The notes: generated from the sequence alone by a model not told the origin. Counted from the stretch's first letter, positions 26,161-37,800 are shown. The stretch is 64,000 bases of DNA from Romanomermis culicivorax (GCA_963922205.1 CAWUHX010000525.1:19115-83114); one strand, 5' to 3'. Program-made: numbers and translations.

Positions 26161-26300
26161 ACTCGAGTCCATTTAGCCATTTTGTGTATTTTTGACTAGA
26201 TGGACTCGAGTCCATTTAGCCATTTTGTAGGTCTTGGTTAGATGGACTCGAGTCCATTTAGCCATTTTGCGGGTTTTGGCTAAATGGACTCGAGTCCTTC
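26161..26300. repeat. 42-43-bp palindromic minisatellite
   Basis: About three and a half units begin at 26161, 26204, 26246 and 26288. Each starts around the palindrome GGACTCGAGTCC, followed by ATTTAGCCATTTTG and a variable end. The array closes with TCTAGCCACTGCCCACTG, matching the close of the 43-bp array near 8337 (TTTAGCCACTGCCGCAGT). Confidence 0.88.
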
Positions 26301-26317
26301 TAGCCACTGCCCACTGA

Positions 26318-26926
26318 TTTGCATAAAAATCGTGCCTACCCTCTTTCATCTAACCACATCGGTGAAATAAGAAAAATTGATCGAGAAAACGGTTTATACG
26401 ACTCGAAAAGAAATCGAATTGTGCGAGAATTCAGATATTTTTATAGAATTTGTCAGGAAATTTATATTTTTCTCATTTTCGGCTATCTTCCTAACAACGA
26501 TGTGAAAAATTAACCTGTAAGGATGTCTACAATTGCTTTCTCCTGAAGAAAACTAGTCAAAAGTTGCATAAATCTTTGGTCGGAAAATTTCGCCAACAAT
26601 GTCAATTTTTCTGTTCAATCAGACACCAAAAAATAAAAATTTCGGTTCCCAGTACAACCACTGAATGAACAAAGGAAATTCAGAATTGCTATCACCGGTC
26701 ATTTTCAAGCTATAAGTTTGCTGCAGTGATACGAATACAGTATACGAAGGTAATTCGCTCGCGTACGAGGCAAATAAAAGTAGTCAAATTGGTATACTCG
26801 TTGTCTCGGCACCAAGCGCCGAGAAAATTTTGCCCTTTCAGCCCTTAAAATCACTCAAAATCAAGGAAATTTGTGCCACTCCAAATTTTTTGCGCCAAAG
26901 ACCATGTTTTGCCACAAAAAACACTG
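26318..26926 (-). mobile_element. Family-D hAT element, 5' limit unclear, in acid phosphatase intron
   Basis: The right end reads CCACAAAAAACACTG, the reverse complement of the CAGTG-T-run terminus. Before it come CCATGTTTTGCC and the hairpin region TCTCGGCACCAAGCGCCGAG, as in the clear copy. From 26318 the sequence matches the interior of 29045-30045 in reverse. The opposite terminus appears replaced by the minisatellite. Confidence 0.72.
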
Positions 26927-26989
26927 AATCAATCTTTAGCTGTTTTTCCAAAAGCCCATATTTTCATCAACTTTTTATCTTTATTGCAG

Positions 26990-28647
26990 ATTTTTCGCCA
27001 CGGCGATCGAAACGCACAAACTTTATTCCCGACTGACGTCGAAAATACGGTCGAAACTTGGTCGGGCGGGTTGGGTGAATTGACTCCGGTGTTTCTTGAA
27101 TTTTCAACTTTATTCAAGGCATTTTTAACTTTGTATTTTGTGTAGTTGGGTGTCAAACAACAATACGAGTTGGGAAAATTCATTAAAAATCGCTACCGTG
27201 GCTTCTTATCGGAAAAATATTCCGCCAAAGAAGTTTGTTTAATTTTCATACGCGCTCCAATTTTCTCGACGACTAGCCAATTTTTCAGATATACGTGCGT
27301 AGCACGTCCTACAATCGAACTTTAATGAGCGCGGCGGCCAATTTAGCAGGTATGTATCCGCCTGTGGGCAACCAAATTTGGGACCAAAATCTGCTTTGGC
27401 AGCCTATTCCGGTTCATAGCGTGCCTAGGGAGTACGATCCCGTGAGACATTTTTATAAATTTTCGGCGCTTAATTTTGGGCACTTTTCATACTTTCTAGG
27501 TTTTATGGATGGATAAACCATGCCCTACGGTTAGCGACTTGTATAAAAAGAAAGTTTTCAAATCCGAAAGTTATACAAAAGTTGAACGAGAAAACGCGGA
27601 TTTTTTGGCGTTTTTGAGCAATAAAACGGGAATCAAAAATTTGCCCTTATTGGACATGTGGAGCGTTTTTGATTCCTTAAATTGCGAAGTATGTGCGAAC
27701 ATGTCGTCATATGTTTAGATTTTTGGGTATTATTTCTTTTAGACTATCCATAACGATACGCATAAAAGACCGGAATGGGTAACCGAAGACGTTTACCGAA
27801 AAATTCTGAATTTGTACCGAATTTCTGTCACTTATTATTACAATATTCCGGAAATAAAACGCTTAAGAGGGGGTAAAAGAAGATTTTTTCAAGCCGCCAT
27901 AAGTTTCCAAAAAAATTTAATTTTTAGCGCTCATGTTCCACGAAATCGCCGACCGTTTTAGACAAAAAGCTCAAAACGAATCTTTTGCTCAAAACTTGAA
28001 ATACTTTGCCTACTCTGTCGTACATGGAATTATTTTTTCTTTTCAACTTAAACTTTGACATCTAGGCAATTTTAGCACGATACGACTCAAGTCGCTCTAT
28101 TGGAAAATATGAACGCCTACGATGGCTTGGTTCCAACTTACGATCAGACTTACTTTATGGAATTGCACGAAATAAACGACTCTTACTTCGTTACAGTAAG
28201 ATTTTCATACTTTCTCGTAGCTGAAATTTTATATTTCAATTTTGTTTCAGGTATTGAAGCGCAATTCAACCGACGGTAATCGAATTTTCGTCGTGGAAAT
28301 TCCGTCTTGCGGACAATTTTGCGATTTGAAAAAATTTTACGAGCTCAGCTTGTTTAATAAACCTCAAGATTGGGATGAAGAATGCGGTTTAGTAGATGAA
28401 AATAAACTGGAAGAAAAAACCGAAGAACGTAAAATCTGGTATATATACTCGACGAGCATTTTATGAAAATGTTTTTTTGCAGTAATCGGAATTTTGGCCG
28501 GCCTTTGCATTTTATTTTTCGTATTATTTATCGTTTTGTTGGCCTTTTATTGCCGAGCTAGGCGAACGAATTGGGTAAATCTTCGGAAATGCTTGTAAAA
28601 TCCTACATTCAATATTTTTTAATTTTCAGGCTGTGCTACAGGAATGA
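26990..28647 (+). CDS. Membrane-anchored histidine acid phosphatase (first exon missing)
   Basis: Histidine acid phosphatases hydrolyse phosphomonoesters through a phosphohistidine; lysosomal and secreted forms are abundant in nematodes. Exons: 26990-27088, 27146-27232, 27289-27441, 27500-27688, 27743-27872, 27928-28019, 28076-28195, 28251-28428, 28483-28574 and 28630-28647, all in phase, about 385 residues visible. The catalytic RHGDRN is in the first visible exon, and the catalytic HD pair is [12 protein letters not shown] at the start of the seventh. Between them lie [14 protein letters not shown] (substrate-binding Arg) and [11 protein letters not shown]. The ninth exon encodes one membrane span ([20 protein letters not shown]), then a short basic tail ending in AVLQE, which suggests a type I topology as in ACP2. 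The 5' exon with signal peptide was not found. A transposon ends 64 bases upstream of the first visible exon. Confidence 0.92.
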
Positions 28648-28827
28648 AAAAATTTGAATTATGAAGTTTTTTATCTTTTTCTAATCTGTCGTGTATTTTC
28701 TTTGCAAGAACGAATCCGAATATATGTGTTTATGATGGTCAGAATATTACGCTGAGACGTACTTACTGTGGTTGATGTTAGCCCATAAAGTTCATTCGTT
28801 ACTGTAGCAGTTCCTTTGCCGAACTAC

Positions 28828-30736
28828 CAGTGTTTTTTTTTGTGCCAAAACATGGTTTTTGGCACAAAAAAATTTGGAATGACACAAAAAATTTTGAGCG
28901 TTTGTGCCAAACGGCACAAAATTTATGGCTGGTCAAAAATTAAATTTCCTTGATTTTTAATTTTTGGCTGGTCAAAAATTAAATTTCCTTGATTTTTAGA
29001 CGTCTTAGGGGCTGAAAATGTGAAAAATTTTCGGCGCTCCGCACCAGTGTTTTTTTTTTGTGCCAAAACATGGTTTTTGGCCACAATAAAATTGGAATGG
29101 CACAAAAAATTTTGAGCGTTTGTGCCAATCGGCACAAATTTTCCTGCTGGTCGAGGCCTAAATTTCCATGATATTTAGTCATTTTAGGGGCTGAAAACGC
29201 AAAATTTTCTCGGCGCTTCGCGCCGAGTCAATGGATTTAATATTGGCTACTTTTCTTTGTCTCGAACGCGGGCGGATTCTATTCGAATAATTTATTTGTA
29301 TTATCGCAACAGACTTTGAGATTGTCAATGACATTACAATAGAAATTGTTAACTTTTCTTCCTCTGTTAATTCAGTTGGATTGAGAACCGAAACTCATAT
29401 TTTTGGTGATTGATTCAAACAAAAAAATTGAAATTTTTGGCCAAAATTTTTAAAAAACCACCAACCAAAAATCTCCGCGAAGCTTCTTTCTACTTTTATC
29501 AGGAGAAAACAATTATAGACATACAAGACATCTTAATTTGATCTTTAATAGTTGTTAGGAAGGAGACCGAAATGTAAAGGAAAACTTCATGACAAAAAGT
29601 CTATAAAAATATCTGAATTTTCACAGTATTCAATTTCTTTTCGGATCATAGAAACCGTTTGTTAGATCAGTTTTTCTTATCTCGTTGACGTGGTTAGAGA
29701 AAATAAAGCAAGCACGATTTTTATGCAAATGAATGCGGTGAAAGTGTCTTTAGTTAGTTTTTATCAAACTTGAAAGAAAGAAAGAAAATAAATTTATTAA
29801 ATGCACAGAAATACAAGAGTAAATATGAATAAGACAGAAAACCTCATGGACATGACAAAAACACGTGCGAATTGAGCTTTCAATTTAGATCGAAAACATG
29901 GCATATTGTTATAACTCTTGGCACAAAACTGTTTTATGGTTTTCAGTACGTTTTTAGAGTGAAAAAATTTTTTGTGCCATTGGCACAATTTTTTTGGCCC
30001 TTTGTGCCAATTGGCACAAATGTCCGCGCTCAAAAAAAAACGCTGCTCCGCACCGAGTCATCGAATATGATATTTTCTATTTGTATATTTGACCCGAACG
30101 CGAACGATTCCTCTTCGAACAGTGTATTAGTATCGTTGCAGCAAACTCTATAGGCAGTCAATGTCAACGACTGATGGATGAAAAGAAATTCTGAATATTC
30201 TCTGTCCATTCAGTCAAATTCGGATTTAAAACTGAAATTCTCACTTTTCGTGTTTGATTGATTCAAATAGAATAATAGAAAAATCGATATCGTTGGTAAT
30301 GGTACAATGTTTCGATCGAAAATTTACACAATTTTCGACTTTATTTTTTCTAATAGTCTTAACATTGTTGTTAAATATATCTTACCTAGAGATATTCATA
30401 TTCGTAGTCAAAAATTGAATCAGTTTGAATTTCCTGAACAATTCTAGAGTTATTTAAATTTTCTCAGCATCCATTCCTTTTTGAGTCGTCGTGAACTATT
30501 TTCCCGCACAGTTTTTTCTTATCTAACTGACATGGTTAACTGAAAAATAGCTAGGGCACGATTTTTACAAAAAAGTAATGTGTAAAACGTTAACTTTCCA
30601 TCAAAATTTGTGGCCTAAAACTTTTCCGCAGCTTTCAGTATGTTTCTAGTAGAAAAAATTTTTTTGTGCTATTGGCACAAATTTTTTTGGTCTCTTGTGC
30701 CAATTGGCACAAATGTCCGTGCACAAAAAAACGCTG
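28828..30736 (+). mobile_element. Family-D hAT element (outer copy)
   Basis: The left end is CAGTGTTTTTTTTTGTGCC and the right end, reverse-complemented, CAGCGTTTTTTTGTGCACGG. The target duplication is CGAACTAC (28820-28827) and CGAACCAC (30737-30744), 7 of 8. Subterminal TTTGTGCCAATTGGCACAAA is present near 30700. A second, younger copy of the same family (29045-30045) interrupts it. A 39-bp segment is tandemly duplicated at about 28925-28999. Confidence 0.92.
29045..30045 (+). mobile_element. Family-D hAT element (inner copy, 1,001 bp)
   Basis: The ends are CAGTGTTTTTTTTTTGTGCC and, reverse-complemented, CAGCGTTTTTTTTTGAGCGC. The exact target duplication CTCCGCAC lies at 29037-29044 and 30046-30053. 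The hairpin CTCGGCGCTTCGCGCCGAG lies near 29208. The palindrome TTTGTGCCAATTGGCACAAA lies near 30001-30020, and a shorter version (TTGTGCCATTGGCACAA) just before it. No transposase is encoded. This is the best reference copy of the family. Confidence 0.95.
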
Positions 30737-30791
30737 CGAACCACATTTTACCCCAGGCGCGGCTTTTAGCATGTCTACTTTCACTTACCAT

Positions 30792-31526
30792 CACTGTTTT
30801 TTTCCACATTTGCCCTATAATGTGGAAAAAATTTTTGAGGTCTTTCCACAAATGTGGAAGAAAAATTTGGGGTTTTCATATTGAAAAGATGCATTTTGGT
30901 GCATTTCAGGAGGTCCAAAGCTCAAAATTTTTTGGCGCTTCGCGCTTATTACCAAGCTCAGGCGTGGCTTTTAGCGTGTCTACCTTCACTTACCATTTAA
31001 TCTTTAATAGTTTTCATCATCGTAAACCTTTTATTATATGTTTATATAATTGGATATCTTGATATATTTTTATATTTATTGAAGATCCGCATTTTTTCCT
31101 TAATAGGTTTTCTGGGAAAGATCAACACGTCAACTTTCTAAACTTTTTGAAGCGTTTGTTCTTTTCTTCACGTAAACTGAATTCAAAAGAATTTCCTGGA
31201 AGTATTTTTCAAAATTTCTACGCTTCTGACTCATTGCTTTTCGGTCAAAATTATGAAAGGTTACGAACAAGGTTTAAAAATTTTTCGAATGATAAATTTC
31301 TGGAAATTACGATCTATGAACACAAAATTTAAATCTAATTTTTGAAATATATGATCAGAATGATTATCAGAATGCTTTAAAAAGCTCAAAAATATTTAAA
31401 TAAAGCGTCTGTGAGCATTTTCAAACGAAAAAACGAGGATTTTAGGACAAAATTTTTTCCACATGTGGGAAAAAATTTGATCCCCTTCCACATTTGTGGA
31501 AAGAGGTTCGTGGAAAAAAGACAGTA
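30792..31526 (+). mobile_element. hAT element, family E, copy 2 (reference copy)
   Basis: The ends are CACTGTTTTTTTCCACA and, reverse-complemented, TACTGTCTTTTTTCCACG. The exact target duplication CTTACCAT lies at 30784-30791 and 31527-31534. The uninterrupted site (ACTTACCATTTAATC) can be seen at 30994 and 33990. Length is 735 bp; no coding sequence. Confidence 0.95.
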
Positions 31527-31580
31527 CTTACCATTTATAATCTTTATATAATAGTTTCATCATCTCAAACGTATCATTTC

Positions 31581-31864
31581 CAGTCCAGGCCCGTATTTAG
31601 AGAGGCGAAGGGGGGAATTCCCGTCTAAATTTTTTTTAGAAAAAAAATTTGAGCAATATCATTATATTTATACATCACAATAAAACTAAATTATTGTATT
31701 TACACACTTTTCGTCAAACATAGAATTTAGCCACTAATCCAAGCACACTTAAACTAACTGAAAATAACTCGTCTTTAAATGATTCTGATTCTCTTTTTAT
31801 TCAGTAAATCCTAAAAAAATTTTGGAAAATTCCCCCTTTTTTGAAAATCCTGGATACGGATATG
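31581..31864 (+). mobile_element. MITE of family G, copy 1
   Basis: The left end is CAGTCCAGGCCCGTATTTAG and the right end, reverse-complemented, CATATCCGTATCCAGG. The target duplication is ATCATTTC (31573-31580) and ATTATTTC (31865-31872), 7 of 8. The uninterrupted site is preserved at about 34031 (ATAATTTCATG). The length of 284 bp leaves no coding capacity. Confidence 0.88.
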
Positions 31865-32386
31865 ATTATTTCATGTTTAATTGGCAAGCTAGAATATTAT
31901 ATCTTTATATTCAATGAAGATCCGCATTTTTTCCTTCATAGATTTTTTGAGAAAGATCAACACGTCAACTTTTTGAAGCGTTTGTTCTTTTCTTAACGTA
32001 AATTCAATTCAAAAGCTTCATCGAAGTATTTTTGGAAAATTTCTACGCTTCTGACTCACAGCTTTTCGGTCAAATTTATGAAAGGTTTACGAACAAATTA
32101 ATGGTTTTAAAATTTTTCCAATGATAAATTTCTAGAAATTACGATTTATGAATACAAAATTTAAATCTAGTTTTTGAGATATATGATCAGAATGGTTATC
32201 AGAATGCTTTAAAAAGCTCAAAAACACTTGAATAAAGCGTTTATGAGTATTTTCAAGCGAAAAAAACGAGGATTTTAAGACGAAAAAAAATTTTTTCCAC
32301 ATGTGGAAAAAAAATTTGACCCCTTTCCACATTTGTGGAAAAAAAAGTTTGTCGAACAAACGACGGAAGATACGCATCGCATCATA

Positions 32387-32610
32387 GACTGTTTTTTTCG
32401 ACATTTGCATTTTGCACTATAATGGGGCGAAAAATCTGGAGTGTGGAAAAAAATTTTGAGCTCTTTTAACAAATGTGTAAGAAATTTTGGGTTTTCATAT
32501 TAGGGAGATGCATTTCAGAAGGTCCAATTCTCAAAATTTTTCGGCGCTTCGCACCGGTTATAACTTTAATAATCATTATTATTTTTTACCAAGCTCAGGC
32601 GCGATCGCGA
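32387..32610 (+). mobile_element. Truncated family-E element
   Basis: It starts GACTGTTTTTTTCGACATTTG and follows the first 220 bases of family E, including CGGCGCTTCGCAC and the AAGCTCAGGCGCG stretch, then stops abruptly. The 3' part is missing. Confidence 0.75.
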
Positions 32611-33924
32611 CCAAATCCATGAAAATTCGTATTAGTAGCGCAAAACGGATGTTCTTGTGATCATTTTCTACAAAAAAACTGAAATTTTTATCCGTTTTCA
32701 CTCCTGAGTCGCTTACCCCAGCCCTATGATAGCCACTTGCCTAACGATAAAAAATCTTTGGGGCGCCATATAGCTAGGGTCGACGATTTCTGAGAGAGAG
32801 GTTCATCCTGACACTTCTCTCAAACTACATGAATTGTTGAGAGCCTCTATTTTTAACTTCGTTAAGCTGGAAACAGAGTTGTAGTTGTGAAATTGAAGTA
32901 AAAGTTGTCTTATTGTGAAAAAAGTTTTATAAAGCTGTTTACACACAATAATACTTTAAAAATTACCCAGATTTGTAAGTTGCACGTAATCTTAAGTCAG
33001 CAACTTTTAATTTTAATTTTTTATACCTACAATTGACAATGTTTTCTATGGAAAAATTTTTAATTTACAAAGTGCAATCTAAAAATAGCCTTCTTCTTTT
33101 TCGGGGAAACGGGATTCGACACTTTCGGGGAATAGGGACCTTCGGGGAAAAGGGAAAATCGGTGTTTGATTTATAGCGTTCTACAGGTAAACGGGACTTT
33201 CGGGGAATCGGGACATTGGGGGAAAAGGGACATTTGGGGAATGGGGAGACACCCGTCTCTTCTTCCTGAACGTCCCGATTTCCCGAATACTAGGGAAAGG
33301 AGATGGATCCACTTTGAATCTGGGTCCTAAAAAGCAGGTCCGACCGGACCCAGATCAGATCTGAATCCTGTATATAGCACATATGTGAATGAATAATCGT
33401 GTATATATATTCAATTTTTCAAAATCAATTTATATAAATTGATATTTCTCAGCAGTGATTTTTATTTTGATTGATTTTTATTTTTCTTTTACGCTTTTTA
33501 TTTTTCGATTTTTTTCGTATTTTTCATCTTTTTCGCATTTTTCTTATTTTGCATTTATCGAGACGAGCAATACACATTTTTTGAAAAGAGCAAAATCCAA
33601 AAGCAAAAAGCGGCGCCGCGCGTTGCCGCGCGGCGAAGTATGACAAGCCACCGCGCGGCGAAGTATGACAGGGCCTTAACAGTTCTACAGCCGAATAATA
33701 TTCGCAACAAAATTCCAAAATTTTAAAGCCTGTTCTGACGTGAAACTTTTTTTACTTTAATGATGATTTTTATTAGATTTTTCCTTTTAAATTTGATTTT
33801 CATTCGAAAAAAAATTTGACTAAAATTTGCGCAATAAATAAATCATTACAATAGAAATTTTAAACCCATTTACGTCAATTTAGGAGAATGACGAACGAAG
33901 AATATATAATTTTTGCTGTACACA
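32611..33924. other. Intergenic with two small simple repeats
   Basis: No gene is recognised. At about 33100-33245 a purine-rich imperfect repeat of TTCGGGGAAAAGGGA type recurs about eight times. At about 33615-33672 a GC-rich unit GCCGCGCGGCGAAGTATGAC occurs twice plus a partial copy. The rest is AT-rich. Confidence 0.55.
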
Positions 33925-34110
33925 GAACTTTAATAATCATTATTATTTATTATCAAGCTCAGGTGCGGCTTTTATCATGTCTACCTTCACTTACCATTTA
34001 ATCTTTAATAGTTTTCATCATCTTAAACGTATAATTTCATGTTTAATTGGCAATCTTCAATATTATGTGTTTATATTTAATGACGATCTGCATTGTTTGG
34101 TGATGATAAA
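33925..34110 (+). mobile_element. Family-E interior fragment
   Basis: It matches the family-E interior from TCATTATTATTTATTATCAA through TTCATGTTTAATTGGCAATC. It carries intact versions of the sites that are interrupted at 30784 and 31573, so it serves as the empty-site reference for those two insertions. Confidence 0.75.
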
Positions 34111-34235
34111 TCAAACTCAAACTTAAGACGATTTTTCATACAGAATTTTTATTATCCTGATAGTAAAAAGACGTTTTAAAATTTCGATTTTTATGCTCAA
34201 GAAATAAATTTGGTACAAAATTTAGACATTATTAG

Positions 34236-34571
34236 CATACCCGTATCCAGGATTTTCAAAAAAGGGAATTTTCCAACATTTTTTTAAATTTACTGAATAA
34301 AAAGAAAATAATTTTTGCAGTAAAGACGACTTATTTATTATGTAATATAATAATTTAATTTGGGAATCCTAATGTATAAGTACAATGATATTGCTGAAAA
34401 TTTTATTCTAAAATTTATAATTTGAGTTTAATCTAACATTTATGATATCAGTTTAAACGTATACGGCGTGGATTTTGGAAAAAAAAACCTTTAAAAATGT
34501 TAAAAAACCGAAAAAATGTAAAAAAAATTTAGGGGAGGAATACCCCCCTTCCCCCTCTAAATACGGGCCTG
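34236..34571 (-). mobile_element. MITE of family G, copy 2
   Basis: The ends are CATACCCGTATCCAGG on the left and, reverse-complemented, CAGGCCCGTATTTAGAGGG on the right. The exact target duplication ATTATTAG lies at 34228-34235 and 34572-34579. Length is 336 bp, opposite orientation to copy 1. Confidence 0.93.
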
Positions 34572-34579
34572 ATTATTAG

Positions 34580-34876
34580 TATTTTTGAAGTCGCCTAAAT
34601 TATAGTTATATAAAATATTGAAGAAAAAATATATTATACGTTTCGAATTTGTTAAATCGTTAATTTTTGTCAGGAAATTTGAATAATTTACTTTTTCATT
34701 GTCCGATGTGTCGAAAACTGCTTTCTATCTTTTCAGGAAATTGTTCAACGCCAGGATTGTCATTTACGCTAACCGGTTGTGCAGGAGAAAATTTATCAGT
34801 TTGTTAAATCATTTATTAGTCTAATTAACACTGCTCAAAATTATGGACCGATAATTCGAATTCCGATTCTCTAGTT
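34580..34876. other. Upstream region of the site-2 protease gene
   Basis: About 300 bases of AT-rich sequence containing a possible non-coding exon boundary (TCTTTTCAG at 34736). No promoter element can be named with confidence. Confidence 0.4.
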
Positions 34877-37800
34877 ATGTTAATCACTACCATCGCCGGT
34901 TTATTTTTCGGTGTTTGGAGTCTAATTTTATTATTAGATTATTACTTTAAAAGTCGAAATTCCTATTCTTATAATAAACTAATAGAAAAATTAGGACTAA
35001 TAATCAGCCCTTTTCATTTACGCTTCTATTTATTGGGCGATTATTTTGAAAAACGTTTAGAAAATTCGCAGCGCTTAAAATCGCCGTTAATTAGAAAACT
35101 GTTGGATTATTGGTTTTTAATCGGCGTTTTCGTGAGCGTTGGATGTTCTATTTTCATTTTACATTTGTTATGTTTAACATTAACGTCGCAATTGAAATTT
35201 TTGGCCTATTATTTGGGGTTAAATTTTACGAAAAAATTTTCGGACCAAGATCGGCATTTATCTAAACGAGAAACGACAAATTTTTCGAATGTAGATGTTA
35301 AAGAATCGTCATTTTTGGACGAAGAAAGCGATTATTTGCCGAAAGTAAGTTATATTTTCAGAGACTCCTCGAGAAAAAATTCAAATTTCTCATAATGGCT
35401 TTTGAAATCCTAAATTTTCAAATTTTTTGAATTTTTCATTGCGTGAGTTTCTTGTTCAAGCTCTCAAAATTATAGGAAATAAATATCAAAATTTTAGACA
35501 CATTATGTGTCCAGTTTTTAATTTTCACAGAATTAGCTTTCTATTTTTCGCAATTTTGTATAAATAGCTTTTCCCGAAAATCACGCTCGAAATTCAAGAT
35601 TTTCGATATAAATTTTCAAATTTCCATTCTATTTTTTCTCAGCCAAATTTTTGAAAACTTGACTTCCAAATCGTGATTTCTAATTGAATTATCAATTTTT
35701 TGCGCAGTATTCGTCGATCGGCATCGTGCCAGTCGTTCCGGGACTAAATTTACCGTGGAGCCACGCGCCCTTACTCTTTTTAGTCCTAATTTTGGCCGGT
35801 CTACTCCATGAATTGGGTCACGCCTTGGCCGCCACCAACGAACGGGTCAAAATTAACGGTTTTGGTTTATTTTTATTGGGCGTCTATCCGGGGGCGTTCA
35901 CGGAATTGCACCGTGAGGAAAAATTGAATTTATCTGGAACAGATTACATTGTGTTTTAGCTCAGTTGAAAATTTTGAATTTTAGCTAACTTTTCAATTAG
36001 TTCTGCGAATTCTCGAATCAAAAGTCGTTGTAAACTTCTATATCGTAGATTTTTTATTTTCAATCCCCATATTCTGTAGTAAGAGTCTTATGTGATTCTG
36101 TAGCCCAAAGTTTGCCAATTCAGTGCCGATTTAGAGATGAATTTTCTCGCATAACTTACATTTTATTAAACTCTAGTTTGGATATCCCAATATTCGAGAA
36201 AAACTTGACATTCCAATATTCAAAGCAAATTTGACGAATTTTGTTTGAAGTCTTGGAATTCTTATGATAATTCCTTTTGAATTTGTAAATATTCTCTTTT
36301 GGTTCTTTTGAAAGTCAAATATTGTTTTGATTTTTTAAACTTATGAGGAATTTCTTCAGAATCTATAATTTATTCCAGATTTATGTAGAATTAATTATTA
36401 GCACTATTATGCTTTTGAAGCTCCATCATTGTTATGCTTTTGGAGCCTCAATTTTCGTGTTGGGAGTTCCAAAAAAATTGCGGAATTTTTCCTCAGTGAT
36501 CAGATTCTACCAGAATTTTTCTAGAAAGATTCATTAAACTCTGATGATTTTTAAACAAATTTTTGTATTCCGAAATTCCAAACCGAGTCCCAGGATTTGT
36601 TAAAAAATCTTCAGTTTCTAAAATTTTCCGCAGAATTTTTCAAATTTTGAAACCGCGTTTTTTCTCTTCACGAAAGTTTCTGATCTTTTTGAATTTCAAG
36701 TTTTATGATATTAAATTTCGAATCGAATTTCCTTAAGTAATATATTTCGATTTATCTGAAAGTTGAATTATTTTATTTCCGAATTTTTAGCTAAAGCTGC
36801 AGAATTTTCTCGAAACTTCAAATTCTAATAATCGTTTCAGAATCTTTATACAATTCTCGTGTAATTTTTATATTTTTTTCCAATATTGAGGTCTGACTTT
36901 TCAGATTTGTGTATAAATTATAAATATTTTTCGAATTTTGTTGTGGATTATCAGATCAGGATTTCTATGAAAGTAAAGTATTCTGAGATTTTAAGACTTC
37001 GTTTTTTTGTGCAGATTGTGAAAAAAGTTCCAAAATCTGTCTAGAATTTTAGTAAAAAAAATTTTTAGCTTTATTTAGCGTCTAAATTTAGGTTTTTCTA
37101 ACCGCAAAAAAACATTGGCATTCTCCCGGAATTTCTATACAATTTTTTGGAACCTAATTTTCTATATTTCAGATGAAGATTTATATAGCACTTCGGCAAT
37201 GAAACGTTTGAAAATTTTTTGCGCCGGCATTTGGCACAATATAGCTACGGTAATCTTGTGCATGATTTGCATATCCGGTCTACCGTACGCCCTAAATTTC
37301 GGTTACTCGTTGAACAAAGGCGTTTTGGTGACCGACGTGCGAGCGGCGTCCGGCCTTCGCGATGTGGGTGGTCTAAAACCGGGCGACGTTGTTTACGAGA
37401 TTAATTATTGTAAAGTGGAAAATGAACACTCTTGGCGAGAATGTTTGAAAAAAATGTCCAAACAAAATACGGGCTATTGCGTACCGAAATTAAAAATGAG
37501 ACTGGCGGCCAAAATGACACAAAAGTAAAAAAATTTCTAATCGAAAAATCGGAATTTAAAAAAAATCTTGAATGTAAATTCTGAAAATTCTTACACTAAA
37601 TTTTCAAATTTCAATCTTGGCATAAAAAATTAATTTTTCAATTTTTCAGTATTCAAAGCGTTTTCGAAAACCCTAATCTTTGATGTGAAGGTTCGATTTG
37701 AATTTTGAAAATTTGTATCCCTATTTTTTAAATTTTAAAAAGTGTATTTTCATACAATTCTTTCTCCTGTTTGAATAAGAATGAAGTTTTCACGCTATGA

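Larger units (their letters stand above)
30755..32352 (+). mobile_element. Old family-E element carrying two insertions (5' terminus lost)
   Basis: Outside the insertions 30792-31526 and 31581-31864, the sequence is co-linear with the interior of family E, through to the 3' subterminal palindrome TTTTTCCACATGTGGAAAAA (about 32295) and TTTCCACATTTGTGGAAA (about 32325). The 5' end is cut off at the edge of the outer family-D element. Confidence 0.8.

Noticed and set aside
26161..26300. CRISPR-like regular repeats
   Set aside because: The spacers are not unique, the repeat is a eukaryotic minisatellite unit, and the setting is a nematode intron or intergenic region.
28251..28466. Reading past the donor at 28429 in the acid phosphatase
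   Set aside because: It gives a stop before the membrane span; splicing C|GTAAAA to 28483 restores the expected span and phase.
35913..35959. Extension of MBTPS2 exon 2 to the stop at 35959
   Set aside because: It would break the conserved spacing to the IFCAG block; the donor at 35913 keeps both phase and family spacing.
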